Of a stretch of 64,000 nucleotides of DNA, positions 58,044 through 64,000 are shown in pieces. Origin of the DNA: Melastoma dodecandrum (lineage: Eukaryota > Streptophyta > Magnoliopsida > Myrtales > Melastomataceae); assembly GCA_029817715.1 (NCBI GenBank), contig JARUPY010000365.1, positions 774,001-838,000 on the forward strand, given 5' to 3'. A program made the translations under genes and the position numbers. Position 1 is the stretch's first letter. Each line of letters opens with the position of its first letter. The notes under the pieces were generated by a model. It was given only the letters and a program-made list of their open reading frames with translations. It was not told where the DNA came from and did not search any database.

Positions 58044-61000
58044 TTATCTGCCAATGTAGCCCAACCGGTGAAGGATTACGGCCAACAGGAGCATGCAGAT
58101 CGCTAGGATCATACCCGGTCGCCCCAGCAACCAGTTCTTAATCTTCTTCGTGGTGTCAACTCCTCTCTGAATTCTGTCGGCCCAGCACATCTGTGGAGAT
58201 TTCCCAAATTACACAAAAAAAAAATCAATGAGACAAAAGGCCAACGCGTCTAGATGTGATGAGAGACCCACTAACTACCCTAAGTTGAGTCGCTAAAAGT
58301 TGATGGTAGCAACATACCAAAAATTAATGTGAATAAAAAATTACCATCTTGTCAAGGGCCTCCGGAGACAGTGATGACATTGCTTGTTGTGCTCTAACCG
58401 CATCTTCCTTTGAAAGCTTGAACCCAAATTGTTCGCCCATGTTCGCCATCATCTCTGGGCTCATATTCTTCATCATAGAAGAAAACATCTGCCCACGAAC
58501 AACCAAGTACATGCATGGAACCTTTCAGTTCTAAGCATGGAAATAATAAGGGTTGAAATCAATTGATTTATTAGTGTGGAATACCTGCCGCATTGCTGGG
58601 TCTTTCAACTGGTTCCTCATTTGTTCCTGCATATCAGCACCTGCTGCTGGGAAGTTCCAGGATGGAGTGGGGCCACTTCCAAAATCTGAAGATACCCGGT
58701 GAGACGAACTCGCTTCACTGGAAAAAATATCCCTAGCTATGGCTGGTTCATCCTTGGTATCTGCAGATTTCTTTTTAGAGCTTGAAGTTGAACGCTCAGA
58801 AATCGAAGCAGCTCCTGCAGGGAAAGAATCCTTTCCCCTCAAAGAAGATGTCACTTCAAACATTCTCTGAAGGTCGTCAGGAGACATTTTGCTCATCATA
58901 TCACTGGCTGCTTTCAGCATTTCAGGAGAAACATTTGGTAATGACCCCGGGCCAAAGCTGTTGGAGCTATTATCTGACGGGCCAGCACCACCAAAGGGCC
59001 CTTCGCTTGGAAAGGATGAGGCCAACTGAATCATTTTCTGTAGTTCCTCAGGCGACATCTTGCCAATCATGCTAGAGGCCGTCTTAACCATGTCTGGAGA
59101 TATCTGGCCTACATTTCCAGTCCCCATTGCAGCCAATGTTTCGGGATCAGCATTAGAAACTAAGTTCTGGAACGACCTGTTGAGAACATCGGAAGAATTG
59201 AGTTAATCGGCCTATTAAAAAAGAACACAAAAGGGTCCTCTTCCCCAGCAATCATCGGCCAGCATACTTAACATTAGTCCGACTACACACAAAAATCTGA
59301 AATATGTTAAGCACCTAATGGAGTCTGGGTCATCTCTCAATGCTCTCAAACATTCAGAGCTTGTTGTCGGACCATAAGTGCAGGGACGAGGTTGGTTTTC
59401 GAGAGGATTTTTTATATTGGGTACTTTTGCCTCCGACAGATCTGACATTATATTTTCAGGTTTTGAAGATGTTGACGCAGTCTCAACATCTTCGGTTATT
59501 TCTTCAATCAACACGCCTGAGAAAGATGGCCATTCAGTTTGAGAGGCAGAAAACCATGGGATAAAACAAGGCAGCCACACATCAGATTCTGGTATAAACA
59601 TACCATGTGAAACATGCCCTCCTTCTTTTGTCAACCTTTCTTCAGCATCCCTGCCAATCGATCGAAACAATCTATCAGTTCATCATTCAATTTCCTTGCT
59701 AGCACTCGCATAAGAGGTAAGTCATCCTATCAGCAAAAGTTGTATCGACCTGTTCTCAAATATTAGTCATTCAACAAGTGAACCAGTACAGCTTTTTAAT
59801 TCATGCGAATTCTGAGTTCTAAAGCAAGGTTCAAATTAACTTCTCTTAGTTACAACCAGAGAAGTCGTTACCTAAGGACCTCTGCTATAGTTTCATCATC
59901 CGGGGAAACTTCGTGTGCCTTTCTCAGGTCAGAGACAGCATCCTGAAAGTATTCATTTAGTCAGAAAGATGGCTCCCAGAAAATATAGCAAGGTCCCTTT
60001 TAAAGAAGACCAGAAATGTAATTGTCGATGGCTCACCCCTAATCGTCCAATTTCCTTATAAGCTTGGCCTCTCCTGTAAAGAGCTTTCACATTCTTAGAA
60101 TCGTCCGCCAAAACCTAATAAATCAAGCGAAGAAAATCAGCCAAATGTAAAAAAGTGTGTGCATAGAGAACAAGGCTCATCTGCGGAGGGAGTCGGTTAG
60201 AGAAATAGATCATACCTCAGATCCTTCTTTTATACATTCATCATACTGATGAGTTTTCAAGTAGCATGACATTAAGTTCAGGGAACACGTCAACATCAGT
60301 GCCTTTCCCTTAGATGAAGGAATATCCTTCAGGTTGTTCTTCGCCTAAACATGAGGAAACAAATTTACGAGGATTTAGCAAAGCTAGGGAGTACAAATCG
60401 AAAAAAAAAAAAAGAAATGGCACCGAAGATGCATGTAGAAGCAAACATTCACCCGCAAGTATTTCTCTGAGGCATCCCCAAACCTTCCCTGGCTGTGAAG
60501 CTCGTTGCCCTGTTGCTCACGAAGTAAGTCTAAATCTTAGCTATATCTCTGTGCATCATCAATATCATACTACTTCCTAGCTCAAAATGCTAAAAGCGAA
60601 CCCCTACCTGTTTCTTGAGTAACTGAGCTGCATTCAGTTGGTAAGTCATCTGGGCATCAGCACGGGCACGCATAGAAGCAATTTCCTCGGGGCTGGCATT
60701 AGCCATCTTCTCACCTATCTCAGCCATATCTTCAGGTCGAACATGCTTAAGCTGCTCTGCAGCCTGCTTTAAGTCTTCAGGCCTCATATTCTTCATGCTT
60801 TCGGACGCCATTCTCATCAAATCTGGATTCGACATCATCTGTATTTAAAAAATAAATCAATAAAAGATGAAATGTTTACAAACTTTTTGACAACCTAACT
60901 ACCCGGAAGCAAAATAGAGCAATATGTATTCAATTCAAAAACACAACCCGATTATCCTTAAAAAAGCAGGAATCTTTACAGGCAACCACAAAGTGAATAG

Positions 61001-61499
61001 AATTTCCGCTTGATACCATTAAACAAGCAATGCCCGTCTCCGTTGCCAGCATCAATCAACTTAAAAAATTTGGATGCAGAAAATTGGGGCAATCTCTGGC
61101 AGAAAGGTCCAGCAACCTTAGCAAACCGCTCAAGGTCCAAGCGAATGACACCCGCAAGCAAGTCCCATAAGCTAAAATGGCTCGACATACGCAGGTAGAA
61201 TCACCCAATGGACCAGACATACGCAACTATAACGGGTTCAACGTGAACTTGGGACCAGATAGGAAAAAGCCGTCGGCTACAGAATTGCAGGCGTAGATCA
61301 CCAGATAGGAATGAAGAATGACAACAACAGAGAGTTCCACAAACGCCTAACTCATCGAACCACCTAGAACGAGCCTAAGAAGCCACCGACTAGAGATCAA
61401 AACCTGCTGCTGAATCCTCGCGAAATCAGAGGGGGACATCCGGTTCATCTGCTCCTGGGCCATCCTAAGGAGATCGGGGTCCATCATTCCGTTAAACAT
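58044..61499 (-). CDS. Outer envelope protein 61 / TPR7-like tail-anchored Hsp70 docking protein
   Basis: Tail-anchored TPR co-chaperone (OEP61, also called TPR7), reported to bind Hsp70 at the chloroplast outer envelope or the ER. Eleven minus-strand exons (61499-61404, 60838-60608, 60509-60453, 60344-60216, 60114-60037, 59942-59872, 59650-59604, 59516-59315, 59176-58585, 58488-58345, 58190-58044) give 597 aa with all phases agreeing. The N-terminus [20 protein letters not shown] and the [18 protein letters not shown] block are diagnostic. TPR helices span about 104-222 ([31 protein letters not shown]). The C-terminal half repeats a P-E/D-x-L helical motif ([44 protein letters not shown]). 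A single C-terminal membrane helix (about 576-594, [18 protein letters not shown]) ends in YIGR. Confidence 0.93.
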
Positions 61500-61968
61500 C
61501 GCGATAGCGCTCTGGCCTCTAGGTTAAAATCAGCGCCAAAAATCAAGGAATTGTTTGTTGGGAGGGAAGAATTAGGGCTTGACCGATTGGATTCGGAGAA
61601 GGAAACGGGAATAATCGATTTTTTAGAGACGTTGGAGAAGGATTTGAATGATTTATAGACTCGGATCATACAAGAAAGGGACAAAATTGGAGTCAGCTTT
61701 GCGGTCTGCCTTCCAAAGAAAGTCGACGGGTGGGGGGAACGGAGGGAGGGAGAAGGAAGACGGATCGAATGTGCTACCTTGATGGCGAAATTACTATTCA
61801 GACCCTGTCTGCAGAGAGCTTGACTGGTGCCCGCCTGACTTCGCCATCTGGGGGTGAAACAGTCAATTCATGACCGCCCTCTCTTTTCTCCGTCACCGCC
61901 ACGTCACATCTACCAAAACCGCACCCTTGTGTTAACTAACTCGCCTCCACGTGTTCCCTCCTCTATCC
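61500..61968. other. Divergent promoter region of OEP61 and the SPA-like remnant
   Basis: OEP61-like leader and promoter on the minus strand and the upstream side of the remnant on the plus strand. No clear TATA box or strong motif cluster was recognised. Confidence 0.45.
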
Positions 61969-62634
61969 ATGGCCACGACCGCCGCAGCCGCTGCCCCCCA
62001 CCGTTCCCCGCCATTCCCCATCCCTCCAGCATCCGTCCGCTAGCTGCCAGCACTCCTATTCGTTTTGTTCGTATGGTATCACTGCTGCCGCCAGCCTCCT
62101 CCGCCTCTCATCCTTTGTCGTCCGATCGTGCTGTGCCATTGGACTCGGACCGGAAAACTCCGCTGCTAGCCTCAAATTCATCCTCATGCATCCCCTGCTG
62201 CTATTCGGTGGCGTCAGGTGGATGATCGACGCCCAAACATTCGTTGTCGCCGTCAGTGTCATCGCAGCCATCGCTCTGTCCCTCTTCCTCGGCCTCAAAG
62301 TACAAGTATCGAAATCGGTGTAGATGTAGAGTCAGTCTTCTTTGTTATGACAGCGTTTTCACTCATTGATTACACGGATTATGTTCTCGTCTCTTGCCCC
62401 TGAGGAGAACCTGTTGCCTGTTAATTCAGCCTGTGTCAACACGGATTCACCGCTGCAGCCTGCCTGTTGATCAATTGTTGCTAGCTGGGACTACCTGGGA
62501 TTTCCTTCGCTGATCATTTACCTCGGTCAGCTCTTGGCATTTTCTATTTCATGGCTTACGAGAGTGTTCTGCTTCTTGTAGGATTAATATTCTGAAAGAA
62601 ATGCGGGGGATCTGGATATTCCAGACGACCGTGA
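61969..62634 (+). pseudogene. Remnant of a DnaJ-type Cys-rich chloroplast protein gene (SPA-like)
   Basis: An ATG at 61969 opens MATTAAAAAPHRSPPFPIPP but stops after 24 codons. Shifted frames then give SDRKTPLLASNSSSC-like sequence and, from about 62214, RWMIDAQTFVVAVSVIAAI then ALSLFLGLK followed by a GTACAAG donor-like site. This membrane segment matches, as I recall it, the small plant protein annotated SPA, chloroplastic. After an acceptor TTCTTGTAG at 62581, GLIF-stop-KKCGGSGYSRRP-stop matches the usual C-terminal end, with a TGA (62593-62595) where the family has Cys. The middle exons encoding the CxxCxGxG zinc-binding core are absent. Frame breaks, a nonsense codon and missing exons make a functional gene unlikely. 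Family identification rests on memory. Confidence 0.6.
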
Positions 62635-62768
62635 CTGCAGAGGCTAAGATTAAATTCAAAGTTTTTCGCTTTTCCCTCCTGCAAATGTTCACGGTCTCCG
62701 CAAACTCTGCGTGCATGGTTAGCTTGGACACACGAGGAGCTGTTGCGATTGATTCAATGTGTCCCCCG
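62635..62768. other. Spacer between the remnant and the transposon
   Basis: Short non-coding stretch; nothing recognised. Confidence 0.5.
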
Positions 62769-62778
62769 TGTCTTTTTT
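62769..62778. repeat. Left 10-bp target-site duplication
   Basis: TGTCTTTTTT directly abuts the left end of the palindromic element and is repeated exactly at 63508-63517. Confidence 0.75.
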
Positions 62779-63507
62779 GAGTTTTGTACGGAAATACGGT
62801 TAGTTTTAAAAAAAAATTGCGAAATACAGTCCCAGTTTTGTAAAATACGGTTTTACCGTCGACGGGGCGCGTTTTGAAAACGCGTCCTCCGATTTATAAA
62901 GAGGACGCGTTTTCAAAACGCGTCCCCCGGCGTGCCAAAGGAAGGGGCGGGTTTTGAAAACCCGCACCTATGCGAGATGGGAAAATGGCATGAGGGCGCT
63001 GTCTCAAAACGCGCCCTCATGCCAGGGGCGGGTTTTCAAAACCCAAAACCCGCCCCTTAGACACTTAGAGAAAATTCTCCCAAGTATCGGAATGACGGGT
63101 GGGGAGGAGGGGGTTGAGGGGGGGCGGGTCTTCAAAACCCGCCCCTTGAGGGGACTCGCCCCCCCTCAACCCCCCTCAAAAGCCGCCCCTCCCGCCCCCC
63201 CCTTCAACCCTCCTTCAAGGGGCGGGTTTTCAAGACCCGCCCCCCTTTGAAAACCCGCCCCTGGCATGAGGGCGCGTTTTGAGACCGCGCCCTCATGCCA
63301 TTTTCCCATCTCGCATAGGGGCGGGTTTTGAAAACCCGCCCCTTCCTTTGGCACGCCGGGGGGCGCGTTTTGAAAACGCGTCCTCTTTATAAATCGGAGG
63401 ACGCGTTTTCAAAACGCGCCCCATCGACGGTAAAACCGTATTTTACGAAACTGGGACCGTATTTCACAAATTTTTTTTAAAACTAACCGTATTTCCGTAC
63501 AAAACTA
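62779..63507. mobile_element. Foldback, probably Mutator-like, non-autonomous element (729 bp)
   Basis: Two near-identical inverted arms of about 265 bp or more (from 62780 inward and from 63506 inward) start AGTTTTGTACGGAAATACGG and differ at only a handful of positions. A GC-rich centre (about 63047-63240) separates them. Each arm contains smaller palindromes centred on TTTTGAAAA or TTTTCAAAA with CGCG or CGGG flanks (for example ACGCGTTTTCAAAACGCGT) and a longer GGCATGAGGGCGC stem. Exact 10-bp direct repeats flank the element, matching the 9-11 bp duplications of Mutator-like transposons. No transposase is present. Reading frames inside are by-products of the repeats. Confidence 0.75.
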
Positions 63508-63517
63508 TGTCTTTTTT
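63508..63517. repeat. Right 10-bp target-site duplication
   Basis: TGTCTTTTTT, identical to 62769-62778. Confidence 0.75.
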
Positions 63518-64000
63518 ATACAACTAATATTAACCAACACTGCTGAAACAAGCTTGACATTTTGGACAGTTGAAGATTGGAAGGGGGCAGGAGCTGACGT
63601 CATTGTTATGTTGTCTCCTCCTAGCTGCTGCTTCTTACTTACACTGGGACTTGGGAGGGAGAAGATTATTCCTAAATCATCAAATGTCTTGAGCCCAACC
63701 AAAAGACATTTCGTTAAAAATATTTAAAATTTCTGAACATGTTTTTAAGACATGCATGACCACTAAATATAATGGGATTCGAAGGCCCACTTACAGAATA
63801 ACCCCAAGTCATCTAACTATATCCCCCTTTCTCCTGCATCCATTTTTTTACTCCCTTCCTTGCCTTTAGATTTAGACTTAAATAGCATCAGCATCAACAT
63901 CAACAACCCCTAAATCAGCCAGATCTTTACCAAAACAAACCCTCACATTTTGAAACCCCCCTTTTTACATCCACATCCCCCCCGTGTTGTTGTCACCTTC
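63518..64000. other. Unassigned window end
   Basis: AT-rich then C-rich DNA with no recognised gene. It may be the promoter or leader of something beyond the window. Confidence 0.45.

Noticed and set aside
62954..63354. Reading frames inside the palindromic element
   Set aside because: They are generated on both strands by the GC-rich palindromes (repeated AGFQNPP- or RGFSRPAP-like motifs) and have no independent coding evidence.

Overview
This window is plant nuclear DNA, almost certainly from a flowering plant. Nearly every gene has many short GT-AG introns. The families are plant-specific or plant-type: TMK receptor kinase, ALMT anion channel, LHW-type bHLH, PUB22/23/24-type U-box ligase, FANTASTIC FOUR-like protein, YABBY2-type factor, strictosidine synthase-like protein, complex II subunit 6, RHF2A and OEP61/TPR7. 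The AT-rich intergenic DNA carries microsatellites, long homopolymers and foldback (MITE-like) elements. I cannot name the species. There are no rRNA genes, CRISPR arrays, operons or viral genes that I can support, and I recognised no tRNA.

Layout. 0.15-13.4 kb, minus strand: TMK receptor kinase, ALMT channel, LHW-like bHLH. 13.4-19 kb: gene-poor, repeat-rich DNA. 19-35.3 kb, plus strand: PUB22/23/24-type U-box ligase, FAF-like protein, DNAJC8-like splicing J-protein, farnesylated type I DnaJ, and an unrecognised coiled-coil protein. 36.8-40.4 kb, plus strand: a decayed UBP8-type deubiquitinase copy that still has its introns. 43-46.2 kb, minus strand: YABBY2-type factor. 48.8-52.9 kb, plus strand: strictosidine synthase-like protein, then SDH6. 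54-61.5 kb, minus strand: RHF2A, a short Cys-rich protein, and OEP61/TPR7. 62-63.5 kb: remnant of a small chloroplast protein gene, followed by a nested-palindrome transposon flanked by a 10-bp direct repeat.

How the genes relate. This is an ordinary mix of independent plant genes, not a pathway cluster. Recurring themes are ubiquitin biology (PUB, UBP8 remnant, RHF2A), Hsp70 co-chaperones (two unrelated J-proteins about 2.5 kb apart, plus the TPR protein OEP61), and auxin- or organ-patterning regulators (TMK, LHW, FAF, YABBY). The most unusual items are the hierarchical palindrome element at 62779-63507, the multiply damaged UBP8 copy, a GC-AG intron at 34158, a short stop-free intron in the TMK kinase activation segment, and small upstream reading frames before LHW and FAF. 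I rebuilt exon models by hand from splice consensus, reading phase and family similarity. Exon edges are good hypotheses, not transcript-verified.
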